Source of the DNA: Candidatus Edwardsbacteria bacterium RifOxyA12_full_54_48
GTDB lineage: Bacteria; Edwardsbacteria; AC1; EtOH8
DNA length: 64,000 nucleotides
Reading direction: 5' to 3'
NCBI GenBank assembly: GCA_001777915.1
Contig: MFFN01000005.1
Span: forward strand, 62,001 to 126,000
Positions 38,844 through 48,123 of this stretch are shown here, piece by piece; positions within the stretch are counted from its first letter, which is position 1, and every line of letters starts with the position of its first letter. The notes under the pieces are model-generated. The model saw nothing but the letters and a program-made list of their open reading frames with translations, was not told the DNA's origin and made no database searches. The position numbers and the translations under genes are program-made.

Positions 38844-39341
38844 ATGCCCATCAGGATCTTCGGCGATCCGGTGCTGCGAAAAAAGGCCCAGGTAATCGAA
38901 AATATCGACGGCTCGATAGACCGGCTGGCCAGGGGTATGGTGGAATCCCTCAGCCAGGCCCGGGGCCTGGGGCTGGCGGCCCCGCAGGTGGGGCAATCCA
39001 AAGCGATCTGCATCATCAACCTGCCGCTGTTGGACGAGAAGGTCAAACAGCCGCTGGTGGTGATCAACCCCCGGATACATCTGAGGGAGGGCGAGGTCAT
39101 TTACGAGGAGGGGTGCCTGAGCTTTCCCGGCATCTATGCCGAGGTAAGCCGCCCCAAGAAGATCGCCCTGACGGGTTTCGACCTTGACGGCAATGCACTG
39201 GAGTACGAGGCCGATGACATCCTGGCCCGGGTGTTCCTGCACGAGGCCGACCACCTTGACGGGGTGCTGTTCATAGATCATTTGAGCATCATCAAAAGGC
39301 AGCTCCTGAAAACCAAATTGAAAAATTTGAATCAAGACTAG
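38844..39341 (+). CDS. def: Peptide deformylase
   Basis: The start at ATG 38844 (MPIRIFGDPVLR) matches the family; a GTG at 38820 is also possible. It has 165 residues. The three motifs are GLGLAAPQVG (41-50), EGCLSFP (89-95) and HEADH (133-137), supplying the Cys and two His metal ligands and the catalytic Glu. It removes the formyl group from nascent proteins. HEADHLDG replaces the more usual HExDHLxG only at the non-catalytic position. Confidence 0.95.
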   Translation: MPIRIFGDPVLRKKAQVIENIDGSIDRLARGMVESLSQARGLGLAAPQVGQSKAICIINLPLLDEKVKQPLVVINPRIHLREGEVIYEEGCLSFPGIYAEVSRPKKIALTGFDLDGNALEYEADDILARVFLHEADHLDGVLFIDHLSIIKRQLLKTKLKNLNQD

Positions 39342-39350
39342 AAGCAATCC

Positions 39351-40451
39351 ATGTTCGGCCGTAAAAAAGGTTTGATCATCAAGGTGGAGTCCGGGCAACC
39401 GGGCTCTTTTGCCGTTGAGCGGGCGGCCAGTGTCCTTAAGGAAGAAGGGGTCATAGCCTTTCCCACCGACACCGTTTATGGCTTGGGATGCCGGGCCGAT
39501 TCGGCCAAGGCGGTTCGGGCCATATTCAAATTAAAAGGACGGGATTTCAAAAACCCCCTGATCCTGTTCATCGGTTCGGCCGGGGAGATCCAGCGATATT
39601 CCAAAGAACTTCCGGCCTATGCCGAAAAGCTGCTCCGGGCATTCTGGCCCGGGCCGCTGACCCTGGTGGTGAGGGCTTCCGACCGGGTGGTTAACTGGAA
39701 GCTTGACAAGGGAGGGACCATCGGACTCCGGGTCCCGGACAACGCCCTGCTGCAGGAGATCATCAATTCAGCCGGGCTGCCGCTGGCGACCACCAGCGCC
39801 AATCGCAGCGGGGCTGAAGAATCCTTTTCCGCCCAGGAGGTGATGGGTTCATTGCCGGGTCCGGCGGACCTGATGCTTGATGGGGGCCAGATAACCAGAA
39901 GTTGTCCTTCGACCGTGCTGGACATCACCGGAGATCATCCGGTGATCCTTCGGAAAGGGGCCGTCCCTTCAGAACGGATCCAGCGGGAGCTGGGTCTTCC
40001 GGTCAAGCTCAGCAGGATGCAGGTGCTTTTCGTATGCACCGGCAACACCTGCCGCAGCCCCATGGCCGAGGGCTACCTGAGGCACATCCTTCCCGGAAAG
40101 TGGAGGGAGCGGGTGGCGGTGAGCTCCTGCGGGACCGGAGCCATGCCGGGAATGCCGGCCATGGGCAACTCCCAGCAGGCCTCCTCCAGGAACGGTTTTG
40201 ACATCAGCCGCCACCGGTCATCGTCCTGCACCCAAGGCTTGGTGCGGCAGGCGGACCTGATAATAGCCATGGAAGAGAAGCACCGCCGGGACGTCAAAAA
40301 ATTGGTTCCCGAAAATGAAGTGAAGCTATTATCTCCTGACGGGGTCCCCGATCCCATCGGGGGAACCCCGGAGGATTACTTAAGGACCATGGATCTCATC
40401 AAGGCCGAGATGCCGGATGTTCTGGAGTTGATAAAAGAGAAGCTGGACTGA
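39351..40451 (+). CDS. Fusion of TsaC/YrdC-Sua5 domain with low-molecular-weight arginine-phosphatase-like domain
   Basis: A 366-residue two-domain protein. Residues ~15-215 are a YrdC/Sua5 domain (FPTDTVYGLGCR, GRDFKNPL, TTSANRSG), which makes threonylcarbamoyl-AMP for the t6A37 modification of tRNA. Residues ~223-362 are a low-molecular-weight phosphatase with the P-loop CTGNTCRS (Cys229, Arg235) and the general acid Asp334 in DPIGG. The Thr in CTGNT is the residue that makes B. subtilis YwlE a protein-arginine phosphatase rather than a tyrosine phosphatase. In B. subtilis, ywlC and ywlE are near neighbours, so the fusion joins genes already linked elsewhere. The ribosome site is weak. Confidence 0.88.
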   Translation: MFGRKKGLIIKVESGQPGSFAVERAASVLKEEGVIAFPTDTVYGLGCRADSAKAVRAIFKLKGRDFKNPLILFIGSAGEIQRYSKELPAYAEKLLRAFWPGPLTLVVRASDRVVNWKLDKGGTIGLRVPDNALLQEIINSAGLPLATTSANRSGAEESFSAQEVMGSLPGPADLMLDGGQITRSCPSTVLDITGDHPVILRKGAVPSERIQRELGLPVKLSRMQVLFVCTGNTCRSPMAEGYLRHILPGKWRERVAVSSCGTGAMPGMPAMGNSQQASSRNGFDISRHRSSSCTQGLVRQADLIIAMEEKHRRDVKKLVPENEVKLLSPDGVPDPIGGTPEDYLRTMDLIKAEMPDVLELIKEKLD

Positions 40452-40502
40452 CAGGGCGTTTTAGCGCCCTGTTTTTCAATTTTGAAGACAGGAAAAAGAT
40501 CG

Positions 40503-42620
40503 ATGGAAAAAAAATATTGGACCTCTGCGATGCTGGCGGCGGCCATTTGTACCTCGCTGTCATTTGCCCGGCCCGGGGCCCATCTTCCAAAGCCGCCGGA
40601 GGCCGCAATTGCCCGCATGTCGGACACCCTGTTCAGCGATATCAGGAGCGATGATTACCGCTGGCTGCGCCAGCGGGAGGACCCCGAGGTCATCCGGTAT
40701 CTGAATTCGGAAAACCAATACGCCGAAACGGTGATGGCGCCCACCCGGGCACTGCAGGAAACCCTGTACCAGGAAATGCGGGGCAGGATCAAGGAGACCG
40801 ACCTGACGGTGCCGGAAAAAATGGGAAGCTATTTTTATTATTACCGGACCGAACAGGGCCGGCAATATTCCTTGTTTTGCCGGAAAAAAGACAGGCGGGC
40901 TGCCGGCGAGGAGATAGTTTTCGACGAAAATGCCGCTGCCCACGGGCATCAATACTTCGATATCGGTTCCTACCGGATCAGCCCCGATCACAAGATGCTG
41001 GCCTATACCCTGGATACCACCGGATCGGAATACTACTCCCTTCATATTAAACACATCGCTAAGGGGCGGGTCCTGGCAGACAGCATCGCCCGGGTCGACA
41101 ACAGCCTGGAATGGGGCAACGATGCCAAGACCCTGTTCTATCTGACCCTGGATGAATCCCACCGGCCCTATCGTCTCTACCGGCATGTCCTGGGGACATC
41201 ACAATCGGGCGACGATCTGCTTTACCAGGAGGACGACCCTAAATACTCCTTGGAGCTGTTCAAGACCCGTAGCCGGAAATACATCGTGCTCCATATATCC
41301 AGCAAGAGCACCGCCGAAGAGCGCTACATCGAAGCCGACAAGCCCCGGAGCGGACTGAAAATATTATCGCCCAGAAGGCCGGGGATCGAATATTACCTTG
41401 AGCATCAGGGCGGGTATTTTTATGTTCTGACCAACCAAAACGCCGTCAATTTCAAGCTGCTGAGGTCTTCCACCCAGGACGGCGGGGTATGGCAGGAAGT
41501 CATCGCCCCAAGCGACTCCGTATTGCTGGAAGGAGTGGATGCATTCAAAGATTTCATGGCGGTATATGAACGGCGTAACGGCCTGAAGAATATAAGGATC
41601 ATCGACAGTAAAAACGGAACCGAGCATTATGTGGAATTCCCGGAGCCGGACTACAGCTTCTGGCCCAGCCGCAACTGGGAATACGATTCATATAAACTGA
41701 GGTTCTCCTACACCTCCTTTGTCACTCCCCGCACGGTTTATGACTATGATGTCAGGAAAAGGGCCAAGGAAACCCTGAAACGACAGGAGGTGCTGGGCGG
41801 CTATAACCAGGATGATTACCGGTGTGAACGTATCTTTGCCCGGGCCGGGGATGGGGTCCTGATCCCGGTCTCGCTGGTCTATAAGAAGGGTCTGGCGACG
41901 GATGGCAAGAGCCCCCTGGTGTTGGAAGGTTACGGGGCCTATGGGGCCAGCAGCAATTCTTATTTCTCCAGCGCCCGCCTGAGTCTGCTGGACCGGGGAT
42001 TTATTTATGCCATAGCCCATGTCAGGGGAGGCGGGGAGATGGGCCGCCGGTGGTATGACCAGGGAAAGTTGCTGAACAAGAAGAACAGCTTCACCGATTT
42101 CATTGCCTGCGCCGAATACCTGATTTCTCAAAAGTATAGCTCGCCGGACAAACTGGTTATCACCGGAGGCAGCGCCGGGGGGCTGCTGATGGGGGCGGTG
42201 GCCAATATGCGCCCCGATCTTTTTAAGGGAGTGGTGGCCAATGTTCCGTTCGTGGACGTCATCAACACCATGCTTGACCCTTCCATCCCCCTGACCACCG
42301 CTGAATACGAGGAATGGGGCAACCCCGGAGACCCTGCCTATTACTTCTATATGAAATCATATTCGCCCTATGATAACGTAAAAAGGCAGAACTATCCGAA
42401 TATGCTGATAACCGCCGGGCTGAACGACCCCCGGGTGGGCTTCTGGGAGCCGGCCAAATGGACGGCAAAGCTCAGGGCCCTTAAGACCGATAATAATCTT
42501 CTGCTGCTTAAAACCAACATGGCGGCCGGCCACGGGGGCTTGACCGGAAGGTTCGATTACCTTAAGGAGGAGGCCTTTGAATATGCCTTTATTCTAGGCC
42601 TTTTCGGGATCAGGAAATAA
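40503..42620 (+). CDS. Exported prolyl oligopeptidase (S9A family)
   Basis: The ATG at 40503 is preferred over TTG 40482 because of the AGGAAA ribosome site and because it gives a clean signal peptide (~8-23). It has 705 residues: a seven-bladed propeller (~80-400) then an alpha/beta hydrolase. The triad is Ser557 in GGSAGG, Asp642 in NDPRVGFWEP and His677 in AGHGG, typical of oligopeptidase B/prolyl oligopeptidase. It should cut short peptides in the periplasm. Substrate preference (Pro versus basic residues) cannot be settled by eye. Confidence 0.9.
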   Translation: MEKKYWTSAMLAAAICTSLSFARPGAHLPKPPEAAIARMSDTLFSDIRSDDYRWLRQREDPEVIRYLNSENQYAETVMAPTRALQETLYQEMRGRIKETDLTVPEKMGSYFYYYRTEQGRQYSLFCRKKDRRAAGEEIVFDENAAAHGHQYFDIGSYRISPDHKMLAYTLDTTGSEYYSLHIKHIAKGRVLADSIARVDNSLEWGNDAKTLFYLTLDESHRPYRLYRHVLGTSQSGDDLLYQEDDPKYSLELFKTRSRKYIVLHISSKSTAEERYIEADKPRSGLKILSPRRPGIEYYLEHQGGYFYVLTNQNAVNFKLLRSSTQDGGVWQEVIAPSDSVLLEGVDAFKDFMAVYERRNGLKNIRIIDSKNGTEHYVEFPEPDYSFWPSRNWEYDSYKLRFSYTSFVTPRTVYDYDVRKRAKETLKRQEVLGGYNQDDYRCERIFARAGDGVLIPVSLVYKKGLATDGKSPLVLEGYGAYGASSNSYFSSARLSLLDRGFIYAIAHVRGGGEMGRRWYDQGKLLNKKNSFTDFIACAEYLISQKYSSPDKLVITGGSAGGLLMGAVANMRPDLFKGVVANVPFVDVINTMLDPSIPLTTAEYEEWGNPGDPAYYFYMKSYSPYDNVKRQNYPNMLITAGLNDPRVGFWEPAKWTAKLRALKTDNNLLLLKTNMAAGHGGLTGRFDYLKEEAFEYAFILGLFGIRK

Positions 42621-42662
42621 ACCGGGGGAGATATCTTTGAATATCAAGGGGAATGAACTGAT

Positions 42663-45596
42663 ATGAGCATGGAATTAAACAGATCACAGGAAAGCGCCGT
42701 CAAGCATGGGAATGGGCCGCTGTTGATAATTGCCGGGGCCGGCACCGGCAAGACCAGGGTGATCACCGAGCGGATAAGATATCTGATAGAATCAAAGAAG
42801 GCCAAGCCCTCGGAGATACTGGCTCTGACCTTTACCGAGAAGGCCTCCCGGGAGATGTCCGACCGGGTGGACGCCGGACTGCCCATCGGGCACGAGGAGA
42901 TCTGGATATCAACCTTCCATTCATTCTGCGAGAGGCTGCTGCGCCAGGACGGCCTGGAGATAGGATTGGATACCAGTTACCGGATATTGGCCGAGCCCGA
43001 GGTCTGGCTGTTCGTCCGGCAGAACCTATTCAAATTCCATCTTGATTATTACCGGCCGCTGTCAAATCCGGCCCAGTTCATTCATGCCCTGCTGAGGGTC
43101 ATCTCCAGAGCCAAGGACGAGGATATTTCAGCCGAGAGATATTTAAAATGGGCAGAGGACAACAATAAAAAAGCGTCGGATCTTAAAAGCGATGATAAGG
43201 CCACCCTGGAGGACGCTTCGAAGCAGCTAGAAGTGGCCCGGGCTTATCTTGATTACCAAAAACTGATGCTGGATCAGGGTTTCATGGATTTTGCCGATCT
43301 ACAGACCTATTGCCTGAAGGCCCTCAGAGAAAAGCCCAGCCTTGGCATGAAATATCAGAAACGGTTCAGATACATTCTGGTGGACGAGTATCAGGACACC
43401 AATTACAGCCAGAATCAGATGCTGAAACTGCTGGTGGGACAGGAAAAAAATATAACCGTCTGCGGAGATGACGACCAGTCCATTTACAAATTCCGGGGGG
43501 CGTCCATCAGCAATATCCTGCAATTCCGACGGGATTATCCGGAAGCTGAAACGGTGGTGCTAACCGACAACTATCGCTCGGGCCAGAAGATATTGGATGC
43601 CGCCTATCGTTTGATACAGTTCAACAACCCCGACCGCCTGGAGGCATCGGAGAAGGTGGATAAAAAGCTCGGATCCCTGGCTGGAAAGGCGGATAACGAC
43701 ATCCGGTATCTGTCCTTTAAATCAGCCGAGGATGAGGCCTCCTGGGTGTCCGAAGAGATCTGGCGGCAGCTGCAGGCCGGAGAGCGGAAACCGTCGGATT
43801 TCGCCATTCTGTCGCGGAACAATGATTACCTGCTGCCGTTCGTAACCGCCTTGAAACAGCGGGGCATCCCCTACCAATTGGTGGGAAATCGCGGACTTTA
43901 TGACCTGGAAGAAGTGAAGAACCTGATAGCCTACATTCAGGTGCTGTACAATTTTTACGATAACCCCGCCCTGTTCAGGTTGTTGACCCTGGAATGCTTT
44001 GAACTGCCGATGGAGGATATCACTCGACTACTGGGCCATTCCCGGCTGATAAACCAGCCATTGTATGAAACAATATCTGCAACGGTCAATCCTGAGCCGG
44101 GGGGGGGTGATGGTGCTGATGCTTCGATTTACAAAGCTGCACAGAAAAAAGAATTTTCAGCATTGAAAGCCATTCCTTTGGAAAGCATCGAAAAGATCAA
44201 GAAAATAAAGGATCTGATAGAAACCCACCTGGAGCTGTCCCGGAGACAGCCGGCCTCCCTGGTCCTGCTGGATTTCATCCGGCAGACCAATTATGCCCGT
44301 ATCGGGGGCTTTCCCGAGACCCCGGAGGAGGAACTCAGGATCAAGAACATCGGCTTGTTCCTGGCCAAGCTCAATCAGTTCGAATCATTGAGCGGAGACC
44401 GGACGGTAAAGGGATTTGCCGAGTGGCTAAAGCTGATGGACGAGGCCGGGGACGATCCGGCCCAGGCGGTGATAGAGGATGTTGACGTGGTGACCCTTTC
44501 CACGGTCCATTCGGCCAAGGGCCTGGAATATCCGATGGTGTTCATGGTGCAACTGGCGCAGCTGCGTTTTCCGGGCAGGAACCTGGGCGACCAGATAGAA
44601 CTGCCCGATGAATTGGTCCCCGAGGATAGGCCGGCCGGTGATTTTCATATTCAGGAGGAGAGGCGGCTTTTCTATGTGGGGCTGACCAGGGCCAGGGAGC
44701 AGCTGTATCTGACCGCGGCTGAAATGTATACCGCCAAAAAGGTGTTCAAGCCGTCTGCCTTCATTGCCGAGGCTTTGGGAGAAACTCCGCCCCAAATGAT
44801 CCCGGCCGGGGTGGGGCTGCTGCCAGAGGCGGCCCAGACCAAAGCCTTGGTCTGGGAGCAGAGACCCCTCCCATCGCCAGCAGAGGTAAGGCGTTTTTCC
44901 TACAGCCAGTTTAAGGATTATGAAAAATGCCCCAGATTCTACAAGCTGAAATATATCCTCAAGATCCCGGAGACCCCGGCCCACAATGCCAGCTTCGGAA
45001 AAAGCATCCACGATGCCTTGAATGAATATCACCAAAACCTAACTGCCGGCAAAAGCATCAGCGGAGAACAGCTTAAGGAGATATACCGGAAACGCTGGGT
45101 GCCGGTGGGATACAAAAGCCAGGAACACGAACAGGCCATGTACCAGGAAGGCCTGGAATTATTGGAGAAATACTGCCAGATGGATGCCCGCCGGGATTCG
45201 ACCCCGGAGATGCTGGAGAAGGAATTCTCCGTAAGGCTGGCAAGCTGCCAGCTGGTGGGGCGGATAGACAGGATAGACCGATTGCCTGACGGTGATTACG
45301 AGGTAATAGACTACAAGACCGGAAAAAGCCGGCCCCAGAAGGAGGTGGACAAGGACGAGCAGCTTACGGTGTATGCCTTGGCCTGTCACCAGGCTTTGGG
45401 CCTTAAACCCAAAATATATTCGCTGTACTTTGTTAAACAGGGGGAGAAAATAAGCACGGTAAGGAGCGAAAAACAGATGGAAGAGATAAAAAGCGCGGTC
45501 AACCAAACGGTGGAGGATATCCGGGCGGGCAATTTCAAACCGGTCAAAAACGAGCGCACCTGCGGACAATGCCAATACCAGATCATATGCGGGTGA
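42663..45596 (+). CDS. UvrD-type helicase fused to RecB-type nuclease with Fe-S cysteines
   Basis: A 977-residue superfamily 1A helicase. Motif I is GAGTGKT (25-31), motif II is DEYQDTN, and other motifs include GDDDQSIYKFRGA, NYRS, VHSAKGLE and YVGLTRARE. The C-terminal ~230 residues are a RecB-family PD-(D/E)XK nuclease with Asp883 and Lys885 in VIDYKTG. Cysteines 756, 967, 970 and 976 have the C-xn-C-x2-C-x5-C spacing of the 4Fe-4S cluster of AddB and related nucleases. It is a single-chain helicase-nuclease for DNA repair or recombination, possibly working with a separate AddB-like partner not seen here. Confidence 0.9.
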   Translation: MSMELNRSQESAVKHGNGPLLIIAGAGTGKTRVITERIRYLIESKKAKPSEILALTFTEKASREMSDRVDAGLPIGHEEIWISTFHSFCERLLRQDGLEIGLDTSYRILAEPEVWLFVRQNLFKFHLDYYRPLSNPAQFIHALLRVISRAKDEDISAERYLKWAEDNNKKASDLKSDDKATLEDASKQLEVARAYLDYQKLMLDQGFMDFADLQTYCLKALREKPSLGMKYQKRFRYILVDEYQDTNYSQNQMLKLLVGQEKNITVCGDDDQSIYKFRGASISNILQFRRDYPEAETVVLTDNYRSGQKILDAAYRLIQFNNPDRLEASEKVDKKLGSLAGKADNDIRYLSFKSAEDEASWVSEEIWRQLQAGERKPSDFAILSRNNDYLLPFVTALKQRGIPYQLVGNRGLYDLEEVKNLIAYIQVLYNFYDNPALFRLLTLECFELPMEDITRLLGHSRLINQPLYETISATVNPEPGGGDGADASIYKAAQKKEFSALKAIPLESIEKIKKIKDLIETHLELSRRQPASLVLLDFIRQTNYARIGGFPETPEEELRIKNIGLFLAKLNQFESLSGDRTVKGFAEWLKLMDEAGDDPAQAVIEDVDVVTLSTVHSAKGLEYPMVFMVQLAQLRFPGRNLGDQIELPDELVPEDRPAGDFHIQEERRLFYVGLTRAREQLYLTAAEMYTAKKVFKPSAFIAEALGETPPQMIPAGVGLLPEAAQTKALVWEQRPLPSPAEVRRFSYSQFKDYEKCPRFYKLKYILKIPETPAHNASFGKSIHDALNEYHQNLTAGKSISGEQLKEIYRKRWVPVGYKSQEHEQAMYQEGLELLEKYCQMDARRDSTPEMLEKEFSVRLASCQLVGRIDRIDRLPDGDYEVIDYKTGKSRPQKEVDKDEQLTVYALACHQALGLKPKIYSLYFVKQGEKISTVRSEKQMEEIKSAVNQTVEDIRAGNFKPVKNERTCGQCQYQIICG

Positions 45597-45640
45597 TCAG
45601 ATGAAAACAGAGATTGCGGGCAATCGGGGGGTAATGTATC

Positions 45641-46558
45641 TTGGCGGCAAAGGCCTTGAAGAATAAACTACTGATATACTCCTGTGCGGTAATTCCGTCT
45701 TTTTTCTGGGGGTTCTCGTTCATTTGGATGAAGCAAACCTACCAGTATTATCAGCCGATAACGACGGTATTCATCCGGGTGGTGCTGGCGGCTGTATTCT
45801 TGGGGATTTTCATATGGGTCTTTAAGAAGGAGCAGAAAATCCGTTCCGGAGACCTGAAAAAATTCCTGCTGCTGGCTTTTTTTGAGCCATTCTGTTATTT
45901 CCTGGGCGAGAGCTATGGGATAAGGCTGGTTTCCCCCACCACCGCTGCCATTATAATCTCGACCATCCCTGTTGTGACGCCGGTAATAGCCTTTTATTTT
46001 ATTAAGGAAAAACTCAGGGCGGTCAATATAATTGGTCTTATCCTATCTTTTGCCGGGGTAGTGCTGATGATCAGCGGTCCGGAAAGCTCTTTATCCGGTT
46101 CGCTGAAGGGAATTCTGCTATTATTTTGTGCTGTAATAAGTGCGGTATTTTATGGCATAATGCTCAAGAAACTTTCGGCAGTCTATTCCCCTTTGGTAAT
46201 AGTAAGGAACCAGAATATCATCGGAGGGCTTTTGTTTTTACCGATCTTTATGTTGTTGGGATTTAAGAATTTCATCAGCATTGTTCCCGGAAGGGACCTT
46301 ATAATAACCCTGCTTAACCTGGCCCTTTTTGCTTCTACCCTGGCTTTTTTGCTGATAACCGTGGCGGTTCGGGAACTCGGATTAAGCCGGACCAACATTT
46401 TTGCGAATATCATTCCGGTTATTACTGCGGTGTTTTCTTATTTATGGTTCAGGGAGAGCTTCGGCTGGCAAAAGATAATAGGAATGGTGGTTGTTTTGGC
46501 TGGGCTTTTTATTTCCCAGGCCGAAGGTAATTGGCAGGTTATGAGAGCGGATGAATGA
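45641..46558 (+). CDS. DMT-superfamily (EamA) transporter
   Basis: A 305-residue inner-membrane protein with ten predicted helices in two EamA repeats, beginning with PSFFWGFSFIWMK and ending near MVVVLAGLFI. The TTG at 45641 is the likely start, with a GGGGGG-containing purine run upstream, since no in-frame ATG precedes the first helix. Family members export amino acids or other small metabolites; the substrate here is unknown. Confidence 0.85.
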   Translation: MAAKALKNKLLIYSCAVIPSFFWGFSFIWMKQTYQYYQPITTVFIRVVLAAVFLGIFIWVFKKEQKIRSGDLKKFLLLAFFEPFCYFLGESYGIRLVSPTTAAIIISTIPVVTPVIAFYFIKEKLRAVNIIGLILSFAGVVLMISGPESSLSGSLKGILLLFCAVISAVFYGIMLKKLSAVYSPLVIVRNQNIIGGLLFLPIFMLLGFKNFISIVPGRDLIITLLNLALFASTLAFLLITVAVRELGLSRTNIFANIIPVITAVFSYLWFRESFGWQKIIGMVVVLAGLFISQAEGNWQVMRADE

Positions 46559-46588
46559 AACCATCATATAGGTTGGCCCAAAATAAAA

Positions 46589-46616
46589 AAAAGACCGGTA
46601 TTTTATGCCGGTCTTT
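46589..46616. terminator. Bidirectional terminator
   Basis: AAAAGACCGGTA, short loop, TGCCGGTCTTTT between the convergent transporter and XRE regulator genes, with A/T runs on both sides. Confidence 0.85.
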
Positions 46617-46634
46617 TCCGTTAGGGCGGACTGA

Positions 46635-47000
46635 TCAATTGTCGTTCTCTACCGTGATCTTGATGATGCGTTCTATGTTCTTCAGTTTGATGTTGTCTAT
46701 CTTGTTCAAGTGGCGCATGATCTTGGACAGGGTTTTCTCCCGCTCGGTGACTTGGGCGGGAACGCCCTTTTTGTTCTTGATGAGATCCTCCTGACTGGGA
46801 CAGAGGTCGCAAAGGTATACATTAAGGGCATTAGCCACCTTCTCCAGGGTCTTGATGGTGGGGTTGACCCTGGCCTGCTCGATAAAGCCGATGTAACGGT
46901 AATCAAAACCGGCCTTCTCTCCCAGTTTCTCCTGGGAAAGCCCCTGGGCTTTCCGCAGCTTGCGGACCCTGTCGCCCAACAATCTGATGAAAGTATCCAT
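46635..47000 (-). CDS. XRE-family transcriptional regulator
   Basis: The ATG at 47000 (ribosome site AAGGATG) gives 121 residues; longer forms add an unrelated AT-rich tail. Residues ~8-65 are a Cro/C1-type HTH (LRKAQGLSQEKLGEKAG, then YIGFIEQARVNPTIKTLEKVANAL). The remaining ~50 residues are helical and may dimerise. It lies alone between a terminator and tRNA-Glu. Its target is unknown. Confidence 0.88.
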   Translation of the reverse strand: MDTFIRLLGDRVRKLRKAQGLSQEKLGEKAGFDYRYIGFIEQARVNPTIKTLEKVANALNVYLCDLCPSQEDLIKNKKGVPAQVTEREKTLSKIMRHLNKIDNIKLKNIERIIKITVENDN

Positions 47001-47127
47001 GATGTCATCCTTATTTATGGTTAAAATATATCTATTATTGATGGATACCAATCCAGCAAACACTTGCCTTATCATTATAAGGGGGAAATTGTAAATGTAA
47101 ATAGGCGGTAAAATCATTATTTATAAT

Positions 47128-47156
47128 AAAGGGATGCCGCAAGAGGCATCCCTTTA
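47128..47156 (-). terminator. Terminator after tRNA-Glu
   Basis: AAAGGGATGCC, GCAAGA loop region, GGCATCCCTTT; on the minus strand it is followed by TTATTATAAA, directly downstream of the tRNA. Confidence 0.75.
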
Positions 47157-47158
47157 TG

Positions 47159-47234
47159 TGGTAGCGCTACGGGGAATCGAACCCCGGTTTGATGGCTGAG
47201 AACCATCCGTCCTAGGCCACTAGACGATAGCGCC
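47159..47234 (-). tRNA. tRNA-Glu (anticodon CUC)
   Basis: The minus strand folds as a tRNA. The 7-bp acceptor is GGCGCTA with TAGCGCT (G-U at the first pair). There is a D arm, an anticodon stem GATGG/CCATC with loop TTCTCAG (anticodon CTC), a T arm CGGGG/CCCCG with loop TTCGATT, discriminator A and an encoded CCA. No sign of an integrated element is seen beside it. Confidence 0.93.
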
Positions 47235-47489
47235 GCAGATTATGTGTGAGATCCCGCCTCTTTTATGGTCAAGCAAACCCAGTATTTTAATTGAACAGAT
47301 ATATATTCTATAATATTATCCCCCAAAAGTCAATAGTCAAAAAACCGCGGGCCTTACCCGGTGCCGGTCTGCAAAAGTCGGCAACGGCCCCCTATCCATT
47401 TAGGCTTGTAATTAAGGCTCAACCGGTGTATACTTACCTCAAAGGGGTGGCCGGTATTGATGGCCCTGACCTTAATTAAATAATAGATA
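47235..47489. other. Intergenic stretch without recognised gene
   Basis: AT-rich near 47290-47330, then GC-richer sequence leading to the zinc-ribbon gene. No convincing ORF or RNA is seen. A -10-like TATAAT lies at about 47311 on the plus strand, but no matching -35 was found. Confidence 0.5.
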
Positions 47490-47906
47490 ATGGAAGAAAA
47501 AATGAAAAAATTCGATCGCGATAACAAATTTGAAAAAAAGGGTTCCAGCCGACCCCCCAGCCGGGGCCCCAAAAAGTTCGGCCCCCGCGGGGGGAAGGAT
47601 TTCGGCAAAGGGAGCTTTGATAAACAGATGCACCCGGCCACCTGCGATAGTTGCGGAACAAGCTGCGAGGTCCCCTTCAAGCCCACCGGAGGCAAGCCCA
47701 TCTACTGCCGTGACTGCTTCAGGAAAATGGAGGGTTCGGAGGCGCCCCGGCGCTTTGACCGGCCCGAGCGCCCACGGTTTTCCAGACCTGACCGGTTCGC
47801 CCCCCGGGAGCATTCCAGCCCGGGCGGCGGAGACCAGGTGCAAAAGGAGCTGGATAAGATAAATATCAAGCTGGATAAAATACTGCGGGCCCTGGAGGGT
47901 GAATAA
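47490..47906 (+). CDS. Small basic zinc-ribbon protein (CxxC...CxxC)
   Basis: A 138-residue protein. Arg/Gly/Pro-rich disordered flanks surround a compact zinc ribbon: CDSCG, then VPFKPTGGKPIYCRDC. This pattern is common in small ribosome- or RNA-associated proteins of many candidate phyla. A short C-terminal helix (KELDKINIKLDKILRAL) could mediate oligomerisation. Starts at 47490 and 47502 are both possible. It is a single-gene unit with its own terminator. The function is not established. Confidence 0.8.
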   Translation: MEEKMKKFDRDNKFEKKGSSRPPSRGPKKFGPRGGKDFGKGSFDKQMHPATCDSCGTSCEVPFKPTGGKPIYCRDCFRKMEGSEAPRRFDRPERPRFSRPDRFAPREHSSPGGGDQVQKELDKINIKLDKILRALEGE

Positions 47907-47924
47907 CTTGTTTTGTAGAAGCGG

Positions 47925-47957
47925 GCCGAAGCAATTTGCTTCGGCCCGCTTAATTTT
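47925..47957 (+). terminator. Rho-independent terminator
   Basis: GAAGCGGGCCGAAGC, AATT loop, GCTTCGGCCCGCTT, then AATTTT, right after the zinc-ribbon gene. Confidence 0.9.
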
Positions 47958-48123
47958 CAAGATAGAAAATGATGCGACTTTATGCTGGATTTATAGTTGA
48001 CAAATGCTGTATGGAGTGATAGCATTAAATGAACAAAGCAAAGAAAAGATCAAATAAGACCCAGTAGGGGTTTAACCCCGCCCTTCTTCAGAACATCGTA
48101 TCAGCGATGTTGTTTATCGGAGC

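Noticed and set aside
46635-47000. Antitoxin of a toxin-antitoxin pair
   Set aside because: The XRE protein has no small partner gene; it is flanked by a terminator and a tRNA.
47159-47234. tRNA-Glu as an integration site for a mobile element
   Set aside because: No integrase, no repeated tRNA 3' end and no change in base composition are seen nearby.
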